Shown in pieces: positions 51,530 to 62,207 of a stretch of 64,000 bases of DNA. The position numbers and the translations under genes are program-made. A model generated the notes under the pieces. That model searched no databases and had not been told where the DNA came from. It saw only the letters and a list, made by a program, of their open reading frames with translations. Origin of the DNA: Streptomyces sp. Ag109_O5-10 (GTDB taxonomy: Bacteria > Actinomycetota > Actinomycetes > Streptomycetales > Streptomycetaceae); NCBI RefSeq assembly GCF_900105755.1, contig NZ_FNTQ01000001.1, forward strand, positions 8,680,001-8,744,000, written 5' to 3'. Each line of letters opens with the position of its first letter. Position 1 is the stretch's first letter.

Positions 51530-52360
51530 ATGCCCCGCAAGCGCGCAACGGACGACGACGAGCTGCTGGCCAGACTGAGGTCGCTCACCGCCCAGGCACG
51601 CGAGCGGGCCGAGTACCAGCGTTCCCAGGTGGAGCTGGCCGTCGCCCTCCAGCGCGGCATGCTGCCCCGGGACCTGCCCGACACCCCCGGCTGCCACCTG
51701 GCCGTCCGGTACGCGCCCGCCTGCTTCGGGCTCAACGTGGGCGGCGACTGGTACGACGCCTTCACCCTGCCCGACGGCCGCATCGGCCTGTCCATCGGCG
51801 ACGTCCAGGGACACAACATCGAGGCGGCCGCCTTCATGGGCCAGGTCCGGGCGGCCCTGCGGGCGCTCGCCACAGTGACCGGCGGGCCCGGCGAACTGCT
51901 CGCCCGCACCAACGACCTCCTGGCGTCCCTGGGCGGTGACCTCTTCGCGACCTGCACCTTCATGCGGCTCGACCCGGATACCGGGGTGCTGGAGAGTGCC
52001 CGGGCCGGCCACGTGCCGTTCGTGTGGGCCACCGCCGACGGAAAGTCCGGCCTCGGAGAGGACGAGTGCGGCCCGCCGCTGGGCATCGAACCGGGCACCG
52101 AGTACCCCGTCGCCCGCCACCGGCTCACCACCGGCGGCGTGGTCGTGCTGCTCACGGACGGGGTGGTGGAGGGGCCGTCGATGCCCATCGAGGAGGGGCT
52201 CGACCAGGTGGTGCGGCTCGCGGGCCTCGCCGCCGTGGCCGGCCTCGAGGCGCAGTCCCTGGCCGCCGCCGTCATCAAGGGCGCGGAACGGGTGGGCCAC
52301 GAGGACGACGCGGCCGTGCTGGTCATGGGCCACGACGACCCGCCCGCCGCCGCGCCGTAG
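51530..52360 (+). CDS. SpoIIE-type PP2C phosphatase, soluble
   Basis: 276 residues. A short N-terminal helical stretch (ELLARLRSLTAQARERAEYQ) leads directly into the phosphatase domain: LQRGMLPRDLP, GGDWYDAFTLPDGRIGLSIG, DVQGHNIEAAAFMGQVRAAL, TDGVVEG and HEDDAAVLVMG. The metal-binding Asp residues are all present. It would act on anti-sigma antagonists. Its sensor may be supplied separately by the MASE1 protein that follows 78 bp later. ATG 51530 after GGAGAG. Confidence 0.92.
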   Translation: MPRKRATDDDELLARLRSLTAQARERAEYQRSQVELAVALQRGMLPRDLPDTPGCHLAVRYAPACFGLNVGGDWYDAFTLPDGRIGLSIGDVQGHNIEAAAFMGQVRAALRALATVTGGPGELLARTNDLLASLGGDLFATCTFMRLDPDTGVLESARAGHVPFVWATADGKSGLGEDECGPPLGIEPGTEYPVARHRLTTGGVVVLLTDGVVEGPSMPIEEGLDQVVRLAGLAAVAGLEAQSLAAAVIKGAERVGHEDDAAVLVMGHDDPPAAAP

Positions 52361-52438
52361 CCTCCGGGTGCCGACGGGCCTTTGCCGATTCGGCCGCGGA
52401 CGGCTCCCGCCTCGCCGAGACGGCCGCCTCGGTGTGTG

Positions 52439-53449
52439 ATGGCTGGTGTGGTGGGTTACCAGGAGCTGCGTCGGCCGGCCGTCTTCGCCCTCCGGACGGT
52501 GGCCGTCGCCACCTGCTACGTCGCGGCGGGACGGCTCGGCCTGCTGTGCCGGCTCACCGTCCAGGGTGCCGTCGTCACCCCCGTCTATCCGTCGACCGGC
52601 GTGGCGCTGGCCTGTCTGCTGGTCTTCGGCCTGGGCTGCTGGCCGGGCGTCTCGCTCGGTGCCCTCTTCCTCGTGCTGTCGCTCGGCCCGCCCGGGCCCG
52701 ACGTCGTGGGCATCATGGTCGGCAATACGGCGGGGCCGGTCTGCGCCTGCGTGCTGCTGCGCCGGGTCGGCTTCCGCACCGACCTGGGCCGGCTGCGGGA
52801 CGGCGTCGCCCTGGTGTTCCTCGGTGCGCTGGCCGCCATGCTGGTCAGCTCCACCGTCGACGTGGTCGCCCTGTTCCTGGCCGGCAAGCTCGCCGCGACC
52901 CACTTCTGGTCGATCTGGCTGGCGTGGTGGGCGGGCGACGCGATGGGCGTACTGATCGTCACCCCGGTCCTGCTGGTGCTCTGGGAAGCCCGACGGCCGC
53001 CGTCCGCGGCCCGGTGGAAGGAGGCACTGGCCCTCGCGGTCGTCACGGTCGCCCTGGTCACGGTGGCCACGCACAGCACCCTGAGCGCGCTGTTCCTCGT
53101 CTACCCGGTGGTGATCTGGGCCGCGCTGCGGTTCCGGCTGGCGGGGAGCATGCTGTGCGCCCTGTTCACGTCGGTCATGGCGGCGATCGCCGCGCGGGAC
53201 GGCGTCGGCGCGTTCGCCCGGCTCTCCCCGGTGAGCGTGATGCTGAAGCTGCAGCTGTTCAACGGCTCGCTGGCGCTGACCGCGCTGCTGCTGTCGGCCG
53301 TCATCACCGAGCAGCACCACACCCGGCGCTCCGTCGAGGAGGCCTGCAAGGAACTGGCCGAGGTTCTGGAACACCTCACCGCGCACGGCTCCCCACCGGG
53401 GCGGGCCCCGACGCAGCCGGAACCGCGGCGCGAGCGCGGCGCGCGGTGA
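52439..53449 (+). CDS. Stand-alone MASE1-domain membrane sensor
   Basis: 336 residues. The MASE1 membrane domain fills the protein: VATCYVAAGRLGLLCRLTVQ, VTPVYPSTGVALACLLVFG, PVCACVLLRRVGFRTDLGR and FWSIWLAWWAGDAMGVLIVT, with eight or more hydrophobic helices. It ends with a short helix (TRRSVEEACKELAEVLEHLT) and no kinase, GGDEF or phosphatase domain, unlike most MASE1 proteins. It lies next to a soluble SpoIIE phosphatase, which may be its output partner. ATG 52439 is chosen. Confidence 0.82.
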   Translation: MAGVVGYQELRRPAVFALRTVAVATCYVAAGRLGLLCRLTVQGAVVTPVYPSTGVALACLLVFGLGCWPGVSLGALFLVLSLGPPGPDVVGIMVGNTAGPVCACVLLRRVGFRTDLGRLRDGVALVFLGALAAMLVSSTVDVVALFLAGKLAATHFWSIWLAWWAGDAMGVLIVTPVLLVLWEARRPPSAARWKEALALAVVTVALVTVATHSTLSALFLVYPVVIWAALRFRLAGSMLCALFTSVMAAIAARDGVGAFARLSPVSVMLKLQLFNGSLALTALLLSAVITEQHHTRRSVEEACKELAEVLEHLTAHGSPPGRAPTQPEPRRERGAR

Positions 53450-53459
53450 CCGACGGCTC

Positions 53460-53488
53460 GGGGGACCGGGCGAGCCGCCCGGTCCCCC
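53460..53488. terminator. Bidirectional terminator between MASE1 and cyclophilin genes
   Basis: GGGGGACCGGGC (53460-53471) pairs with GCCCGGTCCCCC (53477-53488) around GAGCC, between convergent genes. Confidence 0.8.
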
Positions 53489-53510
53489 GTGGAAGGGCGC
53501 CGGTCCGGGA

Positions 53511-54002
53511 TCAGACGGTGCCGCTCGCCGTGATCTCGACCTTGGCCTTGGGGGTACCGCTCTGGGAGCCGTAGCCCTCGATCTTGTCGACGATGTCCTG
53601 GCCCTCGACGACCTCACCGAAGACCACGTGCTTGCCGTCCAGCCAGGGCGTCACGACGGTGGTGACGAAGAACTGCGAGCCGTTGGTGTTCGGGCCCGCG
53701 TTGGCCATGCTCAGCAGGTACTTGCGGTCGTGCTTGAGCTGGAAGTTCTCGTCCTTGAACTTCTCGCCGAAGATGCTCTTGCCGCCGGTTCCGTCACCGC
53801 GGGTGAAGTCACCGCCCTGGAGCATGAACTGGGGGATGATCCGGTGGAAGCCGGAACCGGCGTACCCGAAGCCGTGCTGTCCGGTGGCGAGCTCACGGAA
53901 GTTGCGGGCCGTGTCGGGCACCACGTCGTCGAACAGGTTGAACACGATCCGGCCGGCCGGCTCGTTGTTGATCGAGATGTCGAAATAAACGTTGTCGCTC
54001 AT
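53511..54002 (-). CDS. Peptidyl-prolyl cis-trans isomerase (cyclophilin type)
   Basis: 163 residues, the standard single-domain cyclophilin. Active-site segments are GSGFHRIIPQFMLQGGDFTR, GDGTGGKSIFGEKFKDENF, SMANAGPNTNGSQFFVTT and WLDGKHVVFGEV. It has no signal peptide, so it acts in the cytoplasm, catalysing proline isomerisation during protein folding. ATG 54002 is the natural start (SDNVYFDISINNEPAGRI). Confidence 0.95.
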   Translation of the reverse strand: MSDNVYFDISINNEPAGRIVFNLFDDVVPDTARNFRELATGQHGFGYAGSGFHRIIPQFMLQGGDFTRGDGTGGKSIFGEKFKDENFQLKHDRKYLLSMANAGPNTNGSQFFVTTVVTPWLDGKHVVFGEVVEGQDIVDKIEGYGSQSGTPKAKVEITASGTV

Positions 54003-54200
54003 GCAGGTCAACCTATCGCGAACCGCTCCGCGGTCCCTCCTGCGGGGCCGTACGGCCCGTGGTGTCGGGGCGCCGGGTCCGCTCAGAGGCCCACCAGTGA
54101 GTCCAGGAGCTGCCGGCCGGCCGGCCCCCGAGACCGCTCGCGGAGTTGAGGTGCGCACCTATCCGTCCAAACCACTGCCGGCGAACGGCGCCCCGTGACC

Positions 54201-54264
54201 AGCGCCCCGTGGGCGCGGGGAACCGCGCGACCGGCCACGGCGGCGCCGCAGCCGGCAGACGGCG
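54201..54264 (+). repeat. Dispersed palindromic repeat, copy C
   Basis: GCGCCCCGTGGGCGC followed by GGGGAACCGCGCGACCGGCC and ACGGCGGCGCCGCAGCC. Same unit as at 30337, 31815 and 59861, here between the cyclophilin start and the SGNH esterase stop. Confidence 0.75.
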
Positions 54265-54273
54265 CCGGAGCGC

Positions 54274-55194
54274 TCAGTAACGGCGCTCCAGCCGCTTGAG
54301 CACCGCCTGGGCCATGACCGCCTCGCCCTTCGCGTTGGGGTGGGCCGGGGCCGCCGGCGAGGCCGGCTGGAGGGGCTCGATCCAGCGGTCGGCGGGCGCC
54401 TTGCACATGTCGTGGCCGACGGTCGGACCGTACGTGTCCACGTACCGTGCGCCGTTCCAGGCGGCCACCAGCCGGAGCATGAGGTTCAGCCGCTCGCCGG
54501 TGTCGCGGAGGTAGGGGAAGTCCTTGGCCGCGAAGGGAACCGTCGGGTAGCAGCCGCTGCCGTCGTCGGGCAGCAGGTCGGGGTAGCCGACGACCAGGAT
54601 CCGGGCGTGCGGGGCCCGCGCGCGGATCGCCCGCAGCACCTTGTCGACCTTGGGCGCGGTCTGCACGATGTTGCGCACCAGCTGGTCGGTGCCGGACGCG
54701 TTGTAGTACTGCCGGCAGGGGTCGCCGGTCAGGTCCTTGGAGCTGAGGGCCGCGCAGGTGCCGATGATCGAGCTGAACCCGATGTCGTTGCCACCGATCT
54801 GGACGGTCACCAGGTCGGTGCCGCGCTGTACGGCGTCGAGCTGGGGGCCGTTGGTGCCCTGCGCCTTCCACATCTCGGCGGTGGTCGCGCCGGCACAGCT
54901 CACGTCCTTGAAGGCGCTCACGTGCCGGGCCGCCGCCACCAGCGAGGGGTAGTTGTGGTCGGAGCGGGCGCAGCCCGCGTCGACCTGCGTCGGGATGGCC
55001 GGGCCCGAGGTGTAGGAGTCGCCGAGCGCCACGTAACCGGTGCCGCGGTCGTGGCCGGGACCGTGGTCGCCGCCGTGCGCCGCGGCCGGAGCCGTGGACG
55101 CGGCCACCAGGACGCAGCCGCCCAGCGCCGCCGCCACGGTGGCCCTCCGCCGGTGCCGTCTTACCGGACCGTCGGACGGGATGCCGTACGCCAT
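54274..55194 (-). CDS. Secreted SGNH/GDSL hydrolase
   Basis: 306 residues. A twin-Arg-looking N terminus (RRHRRRATVAAALGGCVLVA) leads to a signal cleavage near AAAHG. Block I is GTGYVALGDSYTSGPAIP (catalytic Ser60), block III is VTVQIGGNDIGFSS, and the catalytic Asp/His block is near PAAPAHPNAKGEAVMAQAV. Four or more cysteines probably form disulfides. It is an esterase or lipase of the Streptomyces secreted SGNH group. ATG 55194 follows AGGGGGG. Confidence 0.93.
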   Translation of the reverse strand: MAYGIPSDGPVRRHRRRATVAAALGGCVLVAASTAPAAAHGGDHGPGHDRGTGYVALGDSYTSGPAIPTQVDAGCARSDHNYPSLVAAARHVSAFKDVSCAGATTAEMWKAQGTNGPQLDAVQRGTDLVTVQIGGNDIGFSSIIGTCAALSSKDLTGDPCRQYYNASGTDQLVRNIVQTAPKVDKVLRAIRARAPHARILVVGYPDLLPDDGSGCYPTVPFAAKDFPYLRDTGERLNLMLRLVAAWNGARYVDTYGPTVGHDMCKAPADRWIEPLQPASPAAPAHPNAKGEAVMAQAVLKRLERRY

Positions 55195-55395
55195 GGAGAT
55201 CCCCCCTGGAACCAGGACGCGCACGGAACCGGTCCCGACGGGCGGCCCGCACGCGTGTGTCGGGGGTCTGTATACCGCCCGGTAGGAGTCCGTAGCCAGA
55301 GGTCGGACGCAAGGAACTGGATCGAGTAACCCGCCCTGCCCGTAAGGGCATCCGGTCCGGGCGGCGGCCCGGTGGCGCCCCCTGCGATTGAAGTT

Positions 55396-55448
55396 GGAAA
55401 CCGATCGGTTTACGATGGCCGGGAACCGGAGGAAACCGATCGGTTTCC
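55396..55448. promoter_or_regulatory. Twin palindromes upstream of the SDR gene, TetR-type operators
   Basis: GGAAACCGATCGGTTTAC (55396-55413, one end imperfect) and GGAAACCGATCGGTTTCC (55431-55448, perfect 18-bp palindrome) have centres 35 bp apart, about 3.3 helical turns. Palindromes of this AACCGATCGGTT type are typical of TetR-family operators. The second lies 32 bp before the start codon of the SDR. No TetR gene is adjacent. Confidence 0.7.
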
Positions 55449-55479
55449 GATCTGTGCACACGTCTGGAGCGTGAGTGTC

Positions 55480-56181
55480 ATGACCGCTATCAAGGACTCC
55501 GTCGTCCTCGTCACCGGCGGCAGCCGAGGCGTCGGAAAGGCGCTGGTGGAAGAGCTGTACGCGCGCGGCGCCGGCAAGGTCTACGCGACCGCCCGCGACC
55601 CGCGCACCGTCACCCACCCCGACGCCGTCGGGCTGGCCCTGGAGGTGACCGACCCCGACTCCGTGGCGGCGGTCGCCGAGCGGGCGCAGGACGTCACCGT
55701 TCTGATCAACAACGCCGGGGTCGCCACCGGGACCCGCTTCCTGACCTCCTCGCTGGACGACATCCGCCAGGAGTTCGAGACCAACTTCTACGGCCCGCTG
55801 CTGCTCGCCCGCGCCTTCGTCCCGGTCATCGAGCGCAACGGCGGCGGCCACATCCTGAACGTGCACTCGGTCCTGTCCTGGATCGCCGACGGTGGCGCCT
55901 ACAGCGCCTCCAAGGCGGCCCTGTGGTCGCAGACCAACAGCCTGCGCCTGGCGCTCCAGTCGCGCGGCATCGGCGTGACCGGCCTGCACATGGGCTACGT
56001 CGACACCGACATGGCGGCCCACGTCGAGGGGGCCAAGGCGAAGTCCGAGGACATCGCCGCGGCCGCTCTCGACGGGATCGAGGCGGACGCCTGGGAGGTG
56101 CTCGGCGACGAACTGACCCGCACGGTCAAGGGGGGCCTGTCGGCCGACCCTGCCGACCTGTACCGGCAGCTCGGCCGGTAA
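55480..56181 (+). CDS. Short-chain dehydrogenase/reductase
   Basis: 233 residues of the classical SDR family. The cofactor motif TGGSRGVG is at residues 12-19. NNAG is present in LINNAGVATGTRF, and the catalytic residues are in HSVLSWIADGGAYSASKAAL (Ser, Tyr-x3-Lys). The early Ala-Arg-Asp after the second strand suggests NADP. It reduces or oxidises an unknown alcohol or ketone. ATG 55480 is chosen over GTG 55471 because the CTGGAG site fits its spacing. Likely repressed through the twin operators. Confidence 0.92.
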   Translation: MTAIKDSVVLVTGGSRGVGKALVEELYARGAGKVYATARDPRTVTHPDAVGLALEVTDPDSVAAVAERAQDVTVLINNAGVATGTRFLTSSLDDIRQEFETNFYGPLLLARAFVPVIERNGGGHILNVHSVLSWIADGGAYSASKAALWSQTNSLRLALQSRGIGVTGLHMGYVDTDMAAHVEGAKAKSEDIAAAALDGIEADAWEVLGDELTRTVKGGLSADPADLYRQLGR

Positions 56182-56337
56182 CCAGGGCCCGGCGGAGGCG
56201 GGTTGGGGCACGGTCGTGGGAAATTCCACCGTCGCAAGGGTTGTCGACTGGTTGCCTCACCACTTAAATCAAATCCTGAACTAAGCAGTGGGGCACGCCG
56301 GTTGCGCGCGCCCCGTGCCCACCTCAGGGAGCCGCTG

Positions 56338-58470
<2,133 letters not shown>

Positions 58471-59589
58471 CTAGGCCGTCCGCCGCCGTGCCGTCCGAAG
58501 CAGCAGCCGTCGCGCGGGCCGCTCCACGCCCTCGTAGAGGAGCCAGGACAGGCCCAGCGCGACGGTGAACGCGGCGACGGCGACGGCGGCGCCGGTGAAC
58601 AGGTGGAAGCGCGGGCGGGTACCGAGCAGGTGGGTGCCCGCCCGCAGCACCAGGAGATGGACCATGTAGAACGCGAACGACAGTTCGCCGAGGCGGACCA
58701 GCCGGCGGCGCCGCCAGAGCGAGGGCAGCCCGTGCAGGTCCGCGACGGCCGCCGCCGGGATGAGCAGCGCGAAGCCCGTGATGGTGCACGCGATGGCCGC
58801 GTACTCGGCGGTGACCTGCGGGACCAGGAAGTAGCCGATGATCGCGAGCGCCAGCGAGGCCTCCAGGCCCGGGCCGCGCCACCGGCCGAGCAGCACGAGC
58901 CGGGCGGTGGCCGCGCCCAGCACGAACTCGGGCAGCCGGGCCGCCGGGAAGGAACTGATCGGCTGCGCCCACCAGTGGTGCGCGTCCGTCCAGGCCAGCG
59001 CCAGTACGGTCAGCACGGCCAGCGCCGCCAGCGCCGCGGCGCCCCGCCCGTCCAGGCGGCGCAGCACCAGCGCCAGCAGCGGGAACGCGACGTAGAAGAA
59101 GGCCTCGCAGGCCAGCGACCAGCTGACCGGGTCCAGCGTCTGCCACCACGGCCGCCACCAGGAGTGCACCAGGAACACGTCCGCCAGGCCCTGCGGCAGG
59201 GTCGGCCTCGGCTGGCGGGGCAGCGTGCACACCATGACCAGCGCGAGGGCGACGGTGACCAGGTGCACCGGGTAGATCCGGGCGACCCGCCGCCACCAGA
59301 AGCGTGCCGCCCGGTCACCCGGCCGCGCGGACCACATCAGGACGAACCCGGACAGGATGAAGAAGAACGACACCCCCGAGGCGCCGGCCTCGAACCCCCA
59401 GGACACGATGCGACCGCCCGTGCCGCCGAAATAACGGAAGTTGTGCACGTGCAGCCCGAAGACAAGCAGCGCGGCCATCCATCTCAGCCCGGTCAGGGAG
59501 GGCAGCGAGGGAGCGGGCGCGGACGGCAGGGAGCGGGTGGACGGCGCGGCGGCCGGAGCGGTCGGAGGGGCCTGGGTCGCCGTCGTCAT
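58471..59589 (-). CDS. Membrane acyltransferase 3 (OafA/YrhL type)
   Basis: 372 residues with about ten hydrophobic helices. The family signature of an Arg and a His in the first helices is in LTGLRWMAALLVFGLHVHNF. GASGVSFFFILSGFVLMWSA, RRVARIYPVHLVTVAL and the closing YMVHLLVLRAGTHLL are typical. It transfers acyl groups to sugars or lipids at the membrane. The N-terminal 30 residues are Pro/Ala-rich. The stop codon directly abuts the stop of the preceding convergent gene, with no room for a terminator. Confidence 0.9.
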   Translation of the reverse strand: MTTATQAPPTAPAAAPSTRSLPSAPAPSLPSLTGLRWMAALLVFGLHVHNFRYFGGTGGRIVSWGFEAGASGVSFFFILSGFVLMWSARPGDRAARFWWRRVARIYPVHLVTVALALVMVCTLPRQPRPTLPQGLADVFLVHSWWRPWWQTLDPVSWSLACEAFFYVAFPLLALVLRRLDGRGAAALAALAVLTVLALAWTDAHHWWAQPISSFPAARLPEFVLGAATARLVLLGRWRGPGLEASLALAIIGYFLVPQVTAEYAAIACTITGFALLIPAAAVADLHGLPSLWRRRRLVRLGELSFAFYMVHLLVLRAGTHLLGTRPRFHLFTGAAVAVAAFTVALGLSWLLYEGVERPARRLLLRTARRRTA

Positions 59590-59860
59590 CGAGTCACCTG
59601 CCGGAGGGTTCGCGCGTGGAGCATGAAACGGAGCGTTGCCCGTTCCACGCCTTTCATTCCGGCCTCGTACGAAACATCACACCAACGCCGAGGCGCATCC
59701 TCGGCCATCCGGGCCGTCCCTCCCACCACACCCCGCACCCGCCGGAGTGGCGCCTTGACCCGCGCCTTTGGGGAGCGGCGCCACGCCGGAAGCCGGGCTC
59801 ACGGACGGATGACACCGGCCGCCGCCGCGTTGACGGCTCGGCTCGGCAGTGCCCCGAGGG

Positions 59861-59926
59861 CAGCGCCCCATAAGGGGCGCGGGGAACTGTGCGACCAGCT
59901 GCCGCGGCGCCGCGGTCGGCCGACAA
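59861..59926 (+). repeat. Dispersed palindromic repeat, copy D
   Basis: GCGCCCCATAAGGGGCGC then GGGGAACTGTGCGACCAGCT and GCCGCGGCGCCGCGGTC. Same unit as at 30337, 31815 and 54201. It lies in the 364-bp gap 59590-59953 between acyltransferase and anti-sigma-like genes, which otherwise holds only the acyltransferase promoter. Confidence 0.75.
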
Positions 59927-59953
59927 CGTGACGGGGCACGTCCCGCGCAGCGC

Positions 59954-60421
59954 TCAGCGGGTAGCCGCCCTGGCGGCGCTCGGCCGGTCCGCGGACGGCA
60001 CGTGCCGGAGCGCGGACGGGGCGGTGGACGGAGTGGCCGACGCTCCCCGGGCGGGAGCCTGCGTGCTCGCCCGCTGCGTCGGCGCGACACTCGGACGTGG
60101 GCTGGGCGTGGCCGGCGTCGGTGATCCCGAGGGGCGGTGCGGGGCGGTGGGACTGAGAGCCGGCGGCGCGAGGGGGACCTGGGGGGAGTGCGGCGCGGCA
60201 GGCGCCGTCAGGTGCAGCGACAGGGCGACACAGACGGCGACGGCACAGGTCACCCCCGCCCCGGCCGCCGTGCGGACCAGCCGGCGGCGGCCCGCGGCGC
60301 GCCGGATCTGCTCGTAGCGGCCCGGTGGCGGACCGAGGTGGGCGGCCGGGGGCCGGAGGATGACCGCCAGGGGGTCGTCGGGGCCGTCGAACTCGGGCTC
60401 GTCGTCAAAGCGTGTGGTCAA
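59954..60421 (-). CDS. Probable membrane anti-sigma factor
   Basis: 155 residues. A cytoplasmic N terminus (DEPEFDGPDDPLAVILRPPA, then PPPGRYEQIRRAAGRRR), one transmembrane helix (TAAGAGVTCAVAVCVALSLHL), then a Ser/Pro/Thr-rich extracellular tail. The first codons overlap the end of the ECF sigma gene by 17 nt. This arrangement, a sigma factor with a following single-helix protein, is typical of cognate anti-sigma factors, but the anti-sigma domain itself is not recognisable. Confidence 0.72.
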   Translation of the reverse strand: MTTRFDDEPEFDGPDDPLAVILRPPAAHLGPPPGRYEQIRRAAGRRRLVRTAAGAGVTCAVAVCVALSLHLTAPAAPHSPQVPLAPPALSPTAPHRPSGSPTPATPSPRPSVAPTQRASTQAPARGASATPSTAPSALRHVPSADRPSAARAATR

Positions 60422-60896
60422 GGCTTCTCCTCAGATGGCCGCGGAGCAGTTCTCGGGCCGCGTGCAGATCGGCCTTGACGGTTCCTTCCTTGCGCCCGGT
60501 CAGCTCGGACACCTCCCGGATCGGCATGTCAGCGTAGTAGTGCAGCAGGATCGGCACCCGCAGCCGCTCGGGCAGGGACTGCACCAGCAGGCGTACCGAG
60601 GGATCCGCCGGTTCGGCGTGCGGGCGGATCGCGGCCTCCGTACCGGCCCGGCGCACCGCGCGGCGCTCGCGCTCCAGCTTGCGCCAGTGGTCCCGGACCA
60701 GGTTGGCCGCGGTGACGTAGAGGAAGCCGCGCGGCTCCTCCACCTTCGTCCACCGGGCCCACAGCCGGGTGAAGGCCTCCGAGGCGATCTCGTGCGCCGT
60801 CTCGTCGTCGTCGACCAGACGACGGCACCAGCCGGCCAGGCGCGGATAGAGGGCGGCGAACAGCTCGGAGGCCGCCGTGTCACGGGACCGTTTCAA
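60405..60896 (-). CDS. ECF-type RNA polymerase sigma factor
   Basis: 163 residues. Region 2 is AWCRRLVDDDETAHEIASEA-like: WCRRLVDDDETAHEIASEAF, followed by RLWARWTKVEEPRGFLYVTA and NLVRDHWRKLERERRAV. Region 4 is SLPERLRVPILLHYYADMPI, then REVSELTGRKEGTVKADLHA and ARELLRGHL. It directs polymerase to a stress regulon. The promoter region upstream includes a G7 run at 60914. It shares an operon with the downstream membrane protein. Confidence 0.93.
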   Translation of the reverse strand: MKRSRDTAASELFAALYPRLAGWCRRLVDDDETAHEIASEAFTRLWARWTKVEEPRGFLYVTAANLVRDHWRKLERERRAVRRAGTEAAIRPHAEPADPSVRLLVQSLPERLRVPILLHYYADMPIREVSELTGRKEGTVKADLHAARELLRGHLRRSLDHTL

Positions 60897-60988
60897 CGTT
60901 CTCCAGGGTCGTGGGGGGGGGTAGCTCGTCCGGGAGGATGCGGGCCCGGTGGCGTGCGTTCCACCTGACCCGCATCCGTTCCGGCGGG

Positions 60989-61615
60989 TCAGCGTGTGGT
61001 GCCGGTCAGCGTGGCGAAGACGATCACGTTGTCGAGGTAGCCGTCGCCGCCGCGCGGACCGCCGCAGGTGATCAGCCGCAGTTCCGGGCGGTCCACGTCC
61101 CCGTACACGTCCTCGGTCGGGAACGCGGCCTTGGCGACCGTACGCACCTTGTCGACGGTGAACACCGCCGACCTGCCGTTCTCCAGGCGCGCCACGGCCT
61201 GCTCGCCCCGGCGCAGCTCCGCGAGCCGGCGGAACACCCCGTCCCCGTAGGCGCCGACCGTGACATGGCCGAGGATCACCGACGGGCCGGTCTGCCCCGG
61301 GGTGGGGGAGTACCGGTACCAGCCCGCCCGGTCGTGCGCGGTGACCGGCGGCACCTGCACCGTGCCGTCGGCGGCCAGGCCGAGCCGCAGCAGCGGGGTG
61401 TCGACCCCGATCGCCGGAATGCGCAGCCGGACCGGCGTGGACCTGCCCAGTGGGGTGGGCGCGCCGGAGGCGGCCGTGGTCGTGGCCGGGGGCGGCGAGG
61501 ACGCCGGACTCCGGTGGGCGGCCGGGGCCGTCCGGTCCGGTGTCCGGCCCGCGCAGCCCGCCAGCAGCGAGGCCGTCGCGGCGGTGACCAAGGTGCGCCT
61601 GGAGAGGGGGGTCAT
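60989..61615 (-). CDS. Class F sortase, lipoprotein-type N terminus
   Basis: 208 residues. The N terminus SRRTLVTAATASLLAGCAGR looks like a Tat/lipobox signal. The sortase domain has RLRIPAIGVDTPLLRLGLAA, the catalytic His in SVILGHVTVGAYGDGVFRRL and the catalytic Cys in LRLITCGGPRGGDGYLDNVI. The position of the usual Arg after Cys is not obvious and should be checked. ATG 61615 overlaps the stop of the wall-protein gene upstream by 4 nt, so the pair is coupled. Confidence 0.88.
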   Translation of the reverse strand: MTPLSRRTLVTAATASLLAGCAGRTPDRTAPAAHRSPASSPPPATTTAASGAPTPLGRSTPVRLRIPAIGVDTPLLRLGLAADGTVQVPPVTAHDRAGWYRYSPTPGQTGPSVILGHVTVGAYGDGVFRRLAELRRGEQAVARLENGRSAVFTVDKVRTVAKAAFPTEDVYGDVDRPELRLITCGGPRGGDGYLDNVIVFATLTGTTR

Positions 61616-61986
61616 GCCCCGGTCGCCCGGCGGCGACGGACGGCGAACACCGTCGCGCCCGCGGCGAGCACGGCCGCCGCGCCGCCGCCGATCAGCGCGT
61701 TCTCGGAGCCGGAGTCCGAGGACGGCTCCGTCACCCCGGTGTCGGGCGCGCCCTGCGGCACCGCCGCGACCTGGCGGGAGTCCCGCGTCGGCGCGGGGGT
61801 CGAGGCCCGGGACGGCGCGGCGGACGGCGCCTGGGACGGGACGGCGGACGGCTTGGCGGAGACCGCGGCGGACTGCGCCACGGTGGGGACCGGGCGCGGG
61901 GTGGAGCTGTCGGCGAACGCGGGCACCGTGCCCGCCAGGACGGCGGTGCAGGCGAGTGCCGTGGCGCTCAGGACTGTTCGGCGCAT
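61612..61986 (-). CDS. Small surface protein, likely partner of the sortase
   Basis: 124 residues. A signal peptide (LSATALACTAVLAGTVPAFA) precedes a Ser/Ala/Pro-rich stalk. A C-terminal hydrophobic segment (NALIGGGAAAVLAAGATVFA) and a basic tail (VRRRRATGA) follow; the region before it reads APDTGVTEPSSDSGSE, with no clear LPxTG. The gene overlaps the class F sortase by 4 nt. It is probably anchored or retained in the membrane; its role is unknown. Confidence 0.8.
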   Translation of the reverse strand: MRRTVLSATALACTAVLAGTVPAFADSSTPRPVPTVAQSAAVSAKPSAVPSQAPSAAPSRASTPAPTRDSRQVAAVPQGAPDTGVTEPSSDSGSENALIGGGAAAVLAAGATVFAVRRRRATGA

Positions 61987-62156
61987 GAGGACGCTCTCTT
62001 TCGTCGGCCCGCCGTGGTCGGGGCGGGCTGAGTTACGGATCGTGCGGAGAGACGACCCGGCACCGGGACGGGTTGTAAAGAGATGGCAAAGCCGTGCGGC
62101 GGACGGGCGGCGGGTGACGGGTGCGGCCGGACGTTGGCCGGTTCGCCACCAGACTT

Positions 62157-62182
62157 GAGTGGTTTGTTTTCTTGAATCACTC
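62157..62182. promoter_or_regulatory. Probable FurA operator upstream of furA
   Basis: GAGTGGTT, a 10-bp spacer, AATCACTC (62157-62182) is an imperfect inverted repeat in an A/T-richer stretch 26 bp before the furA start. FurA proteins of Streptomyces repress their own furA-katG transcript, and this is the expected location. Confidence 0.55.
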
Positions 62183-62207
62183 GTGTTTATGGCGATAGGT
62201 TGTCGCC

